Assembly: GCF_001469165.1 (NCBI RefSeq)
Contig: NZ_JABX01000003.1
Coordinates: forward strand, 62,001-126,000
Origin: Thiohalocapsa sp. ML1
GTDB taxonomy: Bacteria; Pseudomonadota; Gammaproteobacteria; Chromatiales; Chromatiaceae
DNA length: 64,000 nucleotides
Direction: 5' to 3'
Position 1 is the stretch's first letter; the number at the start of each line of letters is the position of its first letter. A program made the position numbers and the translations under genes. The notes under the pieces are model-generated. The model had not been told where the DNA came from, made no database searches, and saw only the letters and a program-made list of their open reading frames with translations. Of this stretch, positions 32,598 through 41,114 are shown one piece after another.

Positions 32598-35500
32598 ATG
32601 ATCGACGCACCCTCCCTGCTCGCGGACCTGCAACGCCTGTTGCGCGGCCTGGAAGACGACCTGCGCGAGCGCGCCGCCGCGCCGGACCAGCGCGACACCG
32701 ACGCGACGCTGCGCCAACAGTACGCCCAAGCCCGCGCCGCCGGCCGCGTCGCGAGCCCCTTCGAGACCTGGCGCGAGGAGGTCATCACCCAGGCCGCCGT
32801 CGCCTGGCTGCTCGGCTGCGTCTTCGTGCGCTTTCTGGAAGACAACGCGCTCATCCCGAGCCCGCTCCTGTCGGGCCCCGGCGAGCGCGGGAGCCGCGCG
32901 CAAGACGAGCGCGAGCTCTACTTCCGCGACCCGCACCGGCGCACCCTATCGGACCGCGACTACCTGCTCCATGTGTTCGACACCGTGCGCGCCCATCCTG
33001 CCGCCGCCGGGCTCTTCGACCCCGCCCACAACCCGCTCTGGACCTTGCAGCCGAGCGCCGACGGCGCCGCCGCGCTGCTCGGCTTCTGGCAGCGGCAGAA
33101 CCCGGACACCGGCGCGCTGGTGCACGACTTCACGGACCCGCACTGGCACACCCGCTTTCTGGGCGACCTGTACCAGGACCTCTCCGAGGCCGCGCGCAAG
33201 CGCTTTGCGCTGTTGCAGACGCCGGAGTTCGTCGAGCAGTTCATTCTGGAGCGCACCCTCACCCCGGCCATCGCCACCTTCGGCCTGGCGCAGGTGCGCC
33301 TCATCGACCCCACCTGCGGCTCCGGGCACTTTCTGCTCGGCGCCTTCGAGCGCCTCTACGCCGCCTGGGTAGACCGCGAGCCCGGCACCATCCCGCGCCA
33401 GCTCGCCGAGCGGGCGCTGGCGCAGGTGTACGGCGTGGACATCAACCCCTTCGCGGTGGCCATCGCGCGCTTTCGGCTGCTCATCGCCGCGCTCAAGGCA
33501 AGCGGCATCAGAAGCATCCGCCGCGAGGACGCGCCCGCCTTCGCGGTGCACGTCGCCGTCGGCGACAGCCTGCTGCACGGCCGGCGCTTCGGCGAGCTGG
33601 ACCTAGGCAGCGGCGCCGAGCAGCTCGCCGGGCGCGCCGGCATCGGCCACGCCTTCGCCAGCGAAGACCTGGACGCGCTGAACGCAATCCTCGGCCAGCG
33701 CTACCACGCCGTGGTCGGCAACCCGCCCTACATCACCGTCAAGGACCGCGCGCTGAATGAGCTCTACCGCGCCCGCTACGCCACCTGCCACCGCCAGTAT
33801 TCGCTGGGCGTGCCCTTCACGGAGCGCTTCTTTCAGCTCGCGCTACCTGGCTCCGGCTCGGGCTCAGGCGCGGACGCCGGCTCCGCGTCGGTCGATGGCC
33901 CGGACGCGGCGGGCGCCGGCTTTGTGGGGCTCATCACCGCCAACAGCTTCATGAAGCGCGAATTCGGCAAGAAGCTCATCGAGGACTTCTTCCCCGGCGT
34001 GGACCTCACCCACGTCATCGACACCGCCGGCGCCTACATCCCCGGCCACGGCACGCCGACGGTGATCCTGCTCGGGCGCGAGCGCCGGCCGCTGGCCGGC
34101 AGCGTGCGCACCGTCATGGGCATCAAGGGCGAGCCCGCGACGCCCGCCGACCCCGCCCGGGGCCTGGTCTGGAACGCCATCGTCGAGCAGGTGGACCGCC
34201 CCGGCAGCGAGAGCGAATGGGTCAGCGTCGTCGATGCCGAGCGCGCCGGGTTCGGGCGGCATCCTTGGAGTATTGGTGGGGGTGGGGCGGCGGAGCTGAA
34301 GGAAGAAATCGTCGATTCAGCCGGCAACAGTTTGAACCAGTTCATTACCGAGATCGGTTTCGGGGCGGTCACGCGGGAAGACGATGCGTATTTGGTAACG
34401 GCCGAGGTTGCTATTCGTCATCGTGTGCCCCGTTCGCACCTGCGGCCTCTGGTCGAAGGAGACGTCATACGCGACTTCCGCATCGCTGACCCAGTGCAAG
34501 CGATCTGGCCCTACGACTCCGACCACCTACTTGCTGACGCACATCCCGCGATTACCCGGTTCTTGTGGCCATACCGGGCACAGCTTTCAAAGCGCGTGGC
34601 CTACGGCTCCACACAGTTGCAGCGGGGGCTCAATTGGTTTGAGTACTCGATGTTCTTCGCGCAGCGTTACCGCACGCCCCTCTCCATCCCCTTCGCCGAA
34701 GTCGCCACCCACAACCACTTCGTGCTGGACCGCGGCGGCAAGGTCTTCAAGCAGACGGCGCCGGTCATCAAGCTGCCGGCGGGCGCCAGCGAGGACGAGC
34801 ATTTGGCGCTGATCGGGCTGCTGAACAGCTCCGCCGGCTGTTTCTGGCTGAAACAGGTCTGCTTTCCCAAGGGCGGCAGCGGCATCGGCCGCGGCATTCA
34901 GCCCGAGAAGTGGATGGACCGATTCGCCTTCGACGGCACCAAGCTCAAGCAATTCCCCATCCCCGACCAACGCCCGCTGCACCTCGCCCGGGCGCTGGAC
35001 GACCTGGCGCAAGCGCTGGCCGCCTGCGAGCCCGCGGCGCTGCTCGCGGACGCGCCGGAGGCCGACACCGACGCCGCCGCCGCGGTGCAGGTGCGCCGCG
35101 CCCTCGACGCCGCCCGGGAGCGCGCCGAGCGCCTGCACCGGCGCATGATCGCGCTGCAAGAGGAGCTGGACTGGCACTGCTACCGCCTCTACGGCATCAC
35201 CGACGCCGCGCTGACCCAGGGCGCGCTGGACGCGGACCCGGCGGACCTGCCCGAGGTCGCCCTCGGCGAGCGGGCGTTCGAGATCGTCATGGCCCGGCAG
35301 ATGGCGGCAGGCGAGCTCGCGACGAGCTGGTTCGAGCGCCACGGCGCCACGCCGGTCACGGAGATCCCCGCCCGCTGGCCCGCGCCCTATCGCCGGCTGG
35401 TGGAGCAGCGCATCGAGCGCATCGCCGCGGACCGCAACTTGGGCCTGCTGGAGCGCCCGGAATACAAGCGCCGCTGGAATCGCGAGCCCCGGGACGCCCG

Positions 35501-36356
35501 CGAGCAGCGCGCGCTGCGCGAGCGCCTGCTGGCGCGCCTCGAAGACCCCGCCTACTGGCCGGAGCCGGCGCTGCAAAGCACCCGCGCGCTGGCCGCCCGC
35601 GCCGGGCGCGACGCGCGCTTCCTGTTGCTCGGGGAGCTCTACCGCGGGCATCCGGACTTCGACATCGCCGCCCTCGTCGCCGAGCTGGTCAGCGCCGAGG
35701 CCGTGCCGCACCTGCCCGTGCTGCGCTACAAGCCGACCGGGCTTCGCAAGCGCGCGCTGTGGGAGCGCACCTGGGACTTGCAGCGCCAGGAGGACGCGCT
35801 CGATGCCGCCGTCGCCGCCGAGCTGCCCAAGGCCGACGGCGAGACCGACGCCGCCCACGGCGCCCGCCTCCAGGCCGAGCAGCAGCGTCGCAAGGCCGCG
35901 CAGATCGGCGACATCCCGCCGCCGCCCAAGTACAAATCCGCGGACTTTCAGAAATCCGACTACTGGCGCCTGCGCGGCGCGCTGGACGTGCCCAAGGAGC
36001 GCTTCATCGCCTATCCGCATCTGAGCCCCAGCGCGGACCCGTCCCTGCTGGTCGGCTGGGCCGGCTGGGATCACCTGGAACAGGCCTTCGCGCTCGCCGC
36101 CCACTACCAGCAGCTCAAGGACCAGGAGGGCTTCACGCCGGAGCAGCTCAAGCCCGCGCTGGCGGGCTTTCTGGAGCTGATCCCGTGGCTCAAGCAATGG
36201 CACAACGCCATCGACCCCGCCTACAACCTCGGCATGGGCGATTACTTCGCGAGCTTCGTGGACGAGGAAGCCCGCGAGCTCCGCCTCACCCCCGACCAGA
36301 TCCGCGCCTGGACGCCGCCGGCGACGAGCGCCCGGCGGCGGCGCGGCGCACAGTGA
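32598..36356 (+). CDS. pglX: BREX type 2 adenine-specific DNA methyltransferase PglX
   Basis: 1252 residues. The N-terminus is typical of BREX-2 PglX ([20 protein letters not shown], then [20 protein letters not shown] and [11 protein letters not shown]). The AdoMet motif I is [18 protein letters not shown] (about 237) and the catalytic motif IV is NPPYITVKD (about 374), both for N6-adenine methylation. The region at 34250-34660 (residues about 550-690) looks like the target-recognition domain and has distinctly lower GC than the rest. The C-terminal part ([20 protein letters not shown], then [13 protein letters not shown]) is BREX-specific. It methylates host DNA so the system can distinguish phage. 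It follows the rpn insertion rather than pglW directly. Confidence 0.93.
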   Translation: MIDAPSLLADLQRLLRGLEDDLRERAAAPDQRDTDATLRQQYAQARAAGRVASPFETWREEVITQAAVAWLLGCVFVRFLEDNALIPSPLLSGPGERGSRAQDERELYFRDPHRRTLSDRDYLLHVFDTVRAHPAAAGLFDPAHNPLWTLQPSADGAAALLGFWQRQNPDTGALVHDFTDPHWHTRFLGDLYQDLSEAARKRFALLQTPEFVEQFILERTLTPAIATFGLAQVRLIDPTCGSGHFLLGAFERLYAAWVDREPGTIPRQLAERALAQVYGVDINPFAVAIARFRLLIAALKASGIRSIRREDAPAFAVHVAVGDSLLHGRRFGELDLGSGAEQLAGRAGIGHAFASEDLDALNAILGQRYHAVVGNPPYITVKDRALNELYRARYATCHRQYSLGVPFTERFFQLALPGSGSGSGADAGSASVDGPDAAGAGFVGLITANSFMKREFGKKLIEDFFPGVDLTHVIDTAGAYIPGHGTPTVILLGRERRPLAGSVRTVMGIKGEPATPADPARGLVWNAIVEQVDRPGSESEWVSVVDAERAGFGRHPWSIGGGGAAELKEEIVDSAGNSLNQFITEIGFGAVTREDDAYLVTAEVAIRHRVPRSHLRPLVEGDVIRDFRIADPVQAIWPYDSDHLLADAHPAITRFLWPYRAQLSKRVAYGSTQLQRGLNWFEYSMFFAQRYRTPLSIPFAEVATHNHFVLDRGGKVFKQTAPVIKLPAGASEDEHLALIGLLNSSAGCFWLKQVCFPKGGSGIGRGIQPEKWMDRFAFDGTKLKQFPIPDQRPLHLARALDDLAQALAACEPAALLADAPEADTDAAAAVQVRRALDAARERAERLHRRMIALQEELDWHCYRLYGITDAALTQGALDADPADLPEVALGERAFEIVMARQMAAGELATSWFERHGATPVTEIPARWPAPYRRLVEQRIERIAADRNLGLLERPEYKRRWNREPRDAREQRALRERLLARLEDPAYWPEPALQSTRALAARAGRDARFLLLGELYRGHPDFDIAALVAELVSAEAVPHLPVLRYKPTGLRKRALWERTWDLQRQEDALDAAVAAELPKADGETDAAHGARLQAEQQRRKAAQIGDIPPPPKYKSADFQKSDYWRLRGALDVPKERFIAYPHLSPSADPSLLVGWAGWDHLEQAFALAAHYQQLKDQEGFTPEQLKPALAGFLELIPWLKQWHNAIDPAYNLGMGDYFASFVDEEARELRLTPDQIRAWTPPATSARRRRGAQ

Positions 36357-36494
36357 CGGTCACCTGGAGCGATGGCGCCGCAGCCGCCGATGACGGACTA
36401 TTTCCGCGACGAGGTCCGCGGCAGACGATTACGAGAACGACAACGACAACGACAACGACCTGCGCAACGCCTGCTCAGATCGGAGATTCAAGCC

Positions 36495-36710
36495 ATGAGA
36501 CTCGCCTACGACCCGGCTACGGACTCCCTGTACATACACCTGTCGGAGCGCCCGGCCGCGGACTCCGACGAGGTCGCCGACGGCGTGGTGCTCGACTACG
36601 ACGCCGCGGGCACCTTGGTCGGCATCGACGTGCAGCGCGCGAGCGAGCGTGCGGACCTCGCGCGGCTGTCCGTGTCGCACCTGCCCCTGCGGGAGCTGAG
36701 CGCGGCGTGA
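36495..36710 (+). CDS. DUF2283 small protein
   Basis: 71 residues, MRLAYDPATDSLYIHLSERP, then DEVADGVVLDYDAAGTLVGI and LPLRELSAA. The Y-D-xxxDxLYI start and the VxDYD..G.LVGIE-like strand are diagnostic of DUF2283, a small beta-rich family of unknown role often found near toxin-antitoxin genes. A short run of the CGACAA hexamer (about 36434-36461) lies in front of it and another follows. Confidence 0.82.
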   Translation: MRLAYDPATDSLYIHLSERPAADSDEVADGVVLDYDAAGTLVGIDVQRASERADLARLSVSHLPLRELSAA

Positions 36711-36837
36711 AAGATTGCTCAACGACGGTTTCGGCAACGACAACGACAACGACGACAACCGCGCGGGCCGGCCCTTGGCCGGGCAACGCCCAAGCACTAC
36801 CCTGTCCGGGTCTCCCGGTCGCCCCAACGAGGCTACG

Positions 36838-37062
36838 ATGAACGCGGACTTGATCGACAAGCTCGATTCACTGAACCACGCCGAGCGCGCCGCGGTGGTG
36901 CATCTGATCGATACCCTCGCCGACGAGCGGCGTTCGCGGGATCGGCGAACCCTGGATGCCGCTCTGGCTGCCGCCCGCGGCTCCTGGCCGACGCGGATGA
37001 CCGTCGAGGAAATCGACGCCGCGGTCCGTGACCTGCGCGACGAGTGGGAAATGCGCCTCTGA
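36838..37062 (+). CDS. Probable antitoxin of a VapC-type PIN toxin
   Basis: 74 residues: MNADLIDKLDSLNHAERAAV, then DTLADERRSRDRRTLDAALA and MTVEEIDAAVRDLRDEWEMR. Helical and charged, without a named family; the antitoxin role is inferred from its size and from its stop codon overlapping the PIN gene start (TGATGG). A weak SD lies before its ATG. It is preceded by a short CGACAA-type repeat run at about 36733-36757. Confidence 0.6.
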   Translation: MNADLIDKLDSLNHAERAAVVHLIDTLADERRSRDRRTLDAALAAARGSWPTRMTVEEIDAAVRDLRDEWEMRL

Positions 37063-37448
37063 TGGCCTGCTTGCTGGACACCAACGTGCTCATCTACTGG
37101 ATGAGCGACGCGCTCGCGTCGCCGGTGGCTGCTCGAATTGAAGCGGCTATTCGCGCCGACGCTTCCTATTCGGTCGTCACGCGGATGGAGATCCTCGGCT
37201 GGCGCGGACACACAAACGACAGTCGGACCCGAGCCGCTGACCTCTTGGAACAACTCCAAGAAGTGGCGTTGACGAGGGCGGTGGTTGATCAGGTGATCGA
37301 TATCCGATCCAGCATCGGCATCAAGCTCCCGGATGCCATCGTTGCCGCCAGCGCGTTGACCAGTGGCCTCCCGCTCATGACCCGCAACCTGGACGACTTC
37401 AAGCGCATTGCAGGGTTGCAGATCGTCTCACCGTTCCAAACGGCGTAG
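37062..37448 (+). CDS. PIN-domain toxin (VapC family)
   Basis: 128 residues. ACLLDTNVLIYWMSDALASP contains the first catalytic Asp, SVVTRMEILGWRGH the conserved Glu strand, and IGIKLPDAIVAASALTSGLP the third acidic motif followed by LMTRNLDDFKRIAGL. This is a standard VapC-like RNase. It is coupled to the upstream antitoxin. The pair lies inside the BREX operon between pglX and pglY, so it could stabilise the locus. Confidence 0.88.
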   Translation: MACLLDTNVLIYWMSDALASPVAARIEAAIRADASYSVVTRMEILGWRGHTNDSRTRAADLLEQLQEVALTRAVVDQVIDIRSSIGIKLPDAIVAASALTSGLPLMTRNLDDFKRIAGLQIVSPFQTA

Positions 37449-37724
37449 CGCCACTCTGGGTCGCACAGGGATTTGCTTGCGACAAACCGCAACATTACGG
37501 ATACGCCGTCGGAGGATGCGCTATGGGAGGCGCTGCGGCATCTGCCGCGCTGGTCAACCTCGTCGACTCGATCGGGGCAGGCGTCCCGATCCGGGCGCTG
37601 ACCGAACGGCGGTGGTATGGCACACTCGGTCCGGCCATCCGCGGCCATCCGCGGCCTGCCCGCCGACCCCGGGGGCGAGGGGGCGTGCTGCACGCCAAGG
37701 CAAGGAGATATCGGACATGCTCAC
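37449..37724 (+). other. Degenerate duplicate of the pglY upstream region
   Basis: From about 37585 this stretch can be aligned with the region just upstream of pglY (about 43219-43337). Both contain GCGCTGACCGAAC-type sequence, TATGGCACACTCGGTCC, a GGGGCGTGCTGCACGCCAAG block and an AAGGA purine run. The match continues into the truncated pglY start that follows. The first about 130 bp show nothing I recognise. Confidence 0.75.
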
Positions 37725-37802
37725 ATGACGGCCTGCATCGAGCACCTCATCGACCTGCCGGAGCACATCCAACCGGCCTCTCAAGGATCACGAGCGGGAT
37801 GA
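37725..37802 (+). pseudogene. Truncated pglY 5' end, now a 25-codon leader coupled to the HEPN gene
   Basis: Reads MTACIEHLIDLPEHIQP, corresponding to the pglY start MTTYIKDLIDLPERVHG, then diverges (ASQGSRAG) and stops. Its TGA overlaps the ATG of the HEPN gene as ATGA. The copy marks the left edge of the cassette inserted between pglX and pglY and may provide translational coupling for the cassette. An AAGGAG lies about 10 bases before a nearer ATG at 37717 that opens only a three-codon frame. Confidence 0.75.
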
Positions 37803-38182
37803 CAGAACCAACAGAGGACTTTCCGGCCGCGGCGCGTCGCTGCTTCCACGACGGCACGCTGCTGCTGGACCACGGGCGTCTGGCCAACGCCAGCCATCTC
37901 TTCGGGCTTGGTGCCGAGTGTGCGCTGAAGGTGCTGCTCAGGGACCACCCCGGGGCTGAGCTAGAGCGGTGGCATCTGCCGAAGCTGCGCGACCATGCGC
38001 TGAAGAGCCTGAAGCGGCGCCAGGACGCGGCCGTTCAGCATTTGCTGAACAGCAACACCTACATGGACGGCTGGTGCATCGACAATCGCTACTGGCCGGA
38101 CGCGGCGTTCTCACGGGAGCGTTGTACCCGGCACCGAAAACATTGCTTGCGCACACTCGCCGCGGCCGGCCTCGGGATCTGA
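37799..38182 (+). CDS. HEPN-like protein, first gene of the three-gene cassette
   Basis: 127 residues: FPAAARRCFHDGTLLLDHGR, then ANASHLFGLGAECALKVLLR and a C-terminal helix with SRERCTRHRKHCLRTLAAAG. The helical ALxHLxGxAAECALKxLL pattern is that of small HEPN proteins. Possible R-x4-6-H RNase motifs are R106 to H112 and R108 to H115, which would allow endoribonuclease activity, but this is not certain. It begins at the ATGA junction with the truncated pglY copy and ends 2 bp before the next gene. HEPN proteins often act as toxins in defence modules controlled by an ATPase partner, and two ATPases follow here. Confidence 0.65.
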   Translation: MTEPTEDFPAAARRCFHDGTLLLDHGRLANASHLFGLGAECALKVLLRDHPGAELERWHLPKLRDHALKSLKRRQDAAVQHLLNSNTYMDGWCIDNRYWPDAAFSRERCTRHRKHCLRTLAAAGLGI

Positions 38183-38184
38183 TC

Positions 38185-39534
38185 ATGAGCCCATGCACCT
38201 TCGACGACGCGCTGCCCCGCGCGCTGGCGCACGTCCGCGACGCCTTTGCCGGCATCGACATCGCCAAGGTCCGCTTCATACGGGATATGAACGGCCGTGT
38301 GCACGTGGTGCTGCCGGACGCCGCCGACCAGGCCGAGGTGATGGCGGTGCGTCCTCATCTCGCGGACGCGCTGGGCGCCTACAGCCCCGGTGCGGACACC
38401 GGCCTGATGCGTGTCTCCGAGACGCTGTCCGGTGCGACGCTGATGGAGGAGCCCTGCCTGGTGCTGGACATCGACGGCACGCTGATCCGTCTGATCGAGC
38501 GGCGCGTGGTCGGGCAGGACTGGGCGCTGGCGCCGGAGATGCCTTCCGCGACCATGGCCGGGCATCCGCCGCGCGTGGCGTTTTTCAGTCTCAAGGGCGG
38601 GGTGGGGCGCAGCACTGCTTTGTTTCTCTGGGGGCGCGAGCTGGCGGCCGCGGGCAAGCGCGTCCTGCTGCTGGACCTGGACCTGGAGGCGCCGGGGCTC
38701 GGGGCGCAATTGCTGCCGGACGAGAGCCGGCCGGAATTCGGCGTTGTGGACTGGCTGGCGGAGGACTTGGTCGGCAATCCTGTCGCCGAGGCGATGCTCC
38801 GCGAGGAACAGGCGCTGATCGCCAGGTCACCGCTGGCCGATTCCGGCTACCTGTACGTGGCGCCGGCGACGGGTCGGCGCACGGCGGAGCATCCGGGCGG
38901 CTATATCGCCAAGCTGGCCCGCGCGTATCTGGACACGGACCGCGGCGACGGCGAGGGCTTCGCGGCACGGGTACGGAGACTTCTGGAGGGGCTGGAGCGA
39001 GCGCTGGAACCTGACGTGGTGCTCATCGAGAGCCGCGCCGGTCTGCACGAGACGGCGGCCGCCGGCATCCTGCACCTGAACGCGGACGTTCTGTTGTTTG
39101 CGACCGATCAGCCCACGGTGTGGGAGGGCTACCGCTACCTCTTGGCGCAACTGGCGCAGATGGCCCATTTCCGCCCGGCCGGGGACGAGGACGACTGGCG
39201 CCTGCGGCTCAAGATGGTCTACGCACGCGCCTCGGAGCAGCAGGACGCGGTGGACGGCTTTCGCTCGCGCGCCTACCAGCTCTGGCTGGACTGCCTCTAC
39301 GACGAGCAGCCGGCGGGGGCGGCGGAGGAGGCCTTCAGTTTCTCGGAGACGGACGACGCGGCGCCGCACTTTCCGTTGCAGATCCTAAATGATCCGCGCT
39401 TCGAGCAGTTCAACCCGCTGGAGCATCTGAGCACCGTCGGCGCCGGCGCCATTGCGTCGAGCTTCGGGCCGTTCATGGCGGCGTTGAATGAGCGCATCTT
39501 CGGCGCGGCGGAGGAGGTCGCGGACGATGGTTAA
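38185..39534 (+). CDS. KGGVGR-type deviant Walker A ATPase (MinD/ParA-like)
   Basis: 449 residues. An N-terminal about 130-residue domain (AFAGIDIAKVRFIRDMNGRV ... VLDIDGTLIRLIERRV) precedes a SIMIBI-class P-loop: RVAFFSLKGGVGRSTALFLW (residues about 130-149). Here KGGVGR replaces the canonical KGGxGKT of ParA, so the usual final Lys is Arg. The switch segment VLLLDLDLEAPGLGAQLL (about 157-174) and VVLIESRAGLHETAAAGIL (Walker B-like) follow the MinD pattern. It lies 2 bp after the HEPN gene and overlaps the next ATPase by 8 bp. The KGGVGR variant is, as I recall, recognised as a distinct ATPase group in defence neighbourhoods; I cannot check that here. Confidence 0.8.
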   Translation: MSPCTFDDALPRALAHVRDAFAGIDIAKVRFIRDMNGRVHVVLPDAADQAEVMAVRPHLADALGAYSPGADTGLMRVSETLSGATLMEEPCLVLDIDGTLIRLIERRVVGQDWALAPEMPSATMAGHPPRVAFFSLKGGVGRSTALFLWGRELAAAGKRVLLLDLDLEAPGLGAQLLPDESRPEFGVVDWLAEDLVGNPVAEAMLREEQALIARSPLADSGYLYVAPATGRRTAEHPGGYIAKLARAYLDTDRGDGEGFAARVRRLLEGLERALEPDVVLIESRAGLHETAAAGILHLNADVLLFATDQPTVWEGYRYLLAQLAQMAHFRPAGDEDDWRLRLKMVYARASEQQDAVDGFRSRAYQLWLDCLYDEQPAGAAEEAFSFSETDDAAPHFPLQILNDPRFEQFNPLEHLSTVGAGAIASSFGPFMAALNERIFGAAEEVADDG

Positions 39535-41059
39535 GCGCGTGGTGCAGGACAAGTTTCCGACGGAACAAGTCCGGTGCGCCCTCGATGCGTTGCCGGACAC
39601 GATGGACGCCAGCACGAACCCGCCGGACCCGAACGAGCTGTACGTCGTGCTCGGCCACGAGCGCGCGCTGGACCCCAATAGCGCGCTGGTGGTGGGCGAC
39701 CGGGGCAGCGGCAAGAGCTTCTGGAGCGCGGCGCTCAACAGCCCGGTGACGCGGGGCCTGATCCATGCCCAGTTGCCGCGGCTGCATCTCGATCGGGTGG
39801 AGACGAGCTGGGGGTTTTCGGTGTCCTCACGCAATGAGGATCACCCATCCCGCCGGGTGCTCCAGCGCTTGCAGCGGAAATACCCCGCCGAGGACATCTG
39901 GCGCGCCGTGGTGCTGCGGCAGCTTGCGCGACGCTATGGTCAGCCGCTGCCGGGGGAGGATTGGGCCGAGGTCGTGGGCTGGGTCGCAGATCATCCGGAG
40001 CAGGAGGAGCGACTGCTGAACCGGATATCCGGTGGGCTGGCCAAGGCCGGCAAGCGCCATCTGGTGATCTTCGACGCCCTCGACCGGACCGGTTCCGACT
40101 GGCAGGCCATCCGCGAGCTGGTCCGTGGCCTGCTCCAGGTCTGCCTGGACCTGAAAGGCCAGCCGGCCATCGACGCGAAGGTCTTTCTCCGCCCGGACCT
40201 GTGGGAGGACCCGACGATTTGGCAGTTTCCGGACTCGTCCAAGCTGCATCACGGTCGGGTGATCTTGGAATGGCGGCGCACCGACCTCTACGGGCTGCTC
40301 TGGCATTGGCTGTGCAATCACGGCGACGGGGCCGAAGCGTATCGCCACTGGCTCCATGTCGCGTATCGCTTGTCATTCCAGCCCACGGAGGCCGGTGACC
40401 ATCAGGTCTATCCGATTCCGCCCAATCTGCGCCAGGACGAAGAGCTGCAGCAGGCGGTGCTGCACGACATGGCCACGCGCTATATGGGCCGCAATCCGCG
40501 TCGCGGGCGCACCTATACCTGGCTGCCGAATCACCTCGCGGACGCCAAGGGACAGGTGAGCCCGCGCAGTTTTCTGATCGCCGTGCGTGACGCGCAGCGC
40601 GCAACTCACGGTAAAGGCTATGCCGAGGTGCTGCATTGGGAGGGCATCAAGGCCGGCGTGCAGAGCGCCTCGTTGATTCGGGTGCGGGAGCTACGGGAGG
40701 ACTATCCCTGGATTCAGACGGTGCTGGAGCCACTGAACGGCCAGACCGTACCCTGTCTGGACACGGATATCGAGCACCGCTGGCGGGATGCGGACACGCT
40801 CGCCACCATTGAACGCGATCGCACTGCGACGGTCTCTGCGGAGCATTCCGCGCACGCAGCGCCGGATAACGAGCGCGTCTACCTCGCGCCGCATGCCCTG
40901 GCCGGTGCAACCGCCGAGCGGCCCGAGCAAGCGCTGATAGAGGAGCTGCGGCGCATCGGCGTCATCCGCCGGGTCGACAACATGCGAGTCGATATTCCGG
41001 ATCTGTTCCGGGTGGCCGCGGCCATCGGGCGACGCGGCGGGGTGCGGCCGATCCGCTGA
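39527..41059 (+). CDS. P-loop ATPase, third gene of the cassette
   Basis: 510 residues from ATG 39527. Walker A is VVGDRGSGKSFWSAAL (residues 57-64 GDRGSGKS) and Walker B is HLVIFDALDRTGSDWQAI (IFDALDR, 181-187). A WRAVVLRQLARRYG segment and an arginine-rich region with FLRPDLWEDPTIWQF follow; the last about 50 residues (QALIEELRRIGVIRRVDNMR, VDIPDLFRVAAAIG) look like a winged helix. It is not a BREX component by sequence. Its start overlaps the KGGVGR gene by 8 bp, so the three genes are one translational unit. Role unknown; an NTP-dependent sensor or regulator of the HEPN protein is a hypothesis. It is convergent with the next gene. Confidence 0.75.
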   Translation: MVKRVVQDKFPTEQVRCALDALPDTMDASTNPPDPNELYVVLGHERALDPNSALVVGDRGSGKSFWSAALNSPVTRGLIHAQLPRLHLDRVETSWGFSVSSRNEDHPSRRVLQRLQRKYPAEDIWRAVVLRQLARRYGQPLPGEDWAEVVGWVADHPEQEERLLNRISGGLAKAGKRHLVIFDALDRTGSDWQAIRELVRGLLQVCLDLKGQPAIDAKVFLRPDLWEDPTIWQFPDSSKLHHGRVILEWRRTDLYGLLWHWLCNHGDGAEAYRHWLHVAYRLSFQPTEAGDHQVYPIPPNLRQDEELQQAVLHDMATRYMGRNPRRGRTYTWLPNHLADAKGQVSPRSFLIAVRDAQRATHGKGYAEVLHWEGIKAGVQSASLIRVRELREDYPWIQTVLEPLNGQTVPCLDTDIEHRWRDADTLATIERDRTATVSAEHSAHAAPDNERVYLAPHALAGATAERPEQALIEELRRIGVIRRVDNMRVDIPDLFRVAAAIGRRGGVRPIR

Positions 41060-41114
41060 CGCCCGGGCGAGGGCACACTCAAAACCGCCGGATGGGCCTT
41101 CGCATCGGGGCTTA

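Noticed and set aside
36372-36494. N-terminal extension of the DUF2283 gene
   Set aside because: It translates a simple repeat (RERQRQRQR) and precedes the family's normal start, so the internal ATG at 36495 is preferred.
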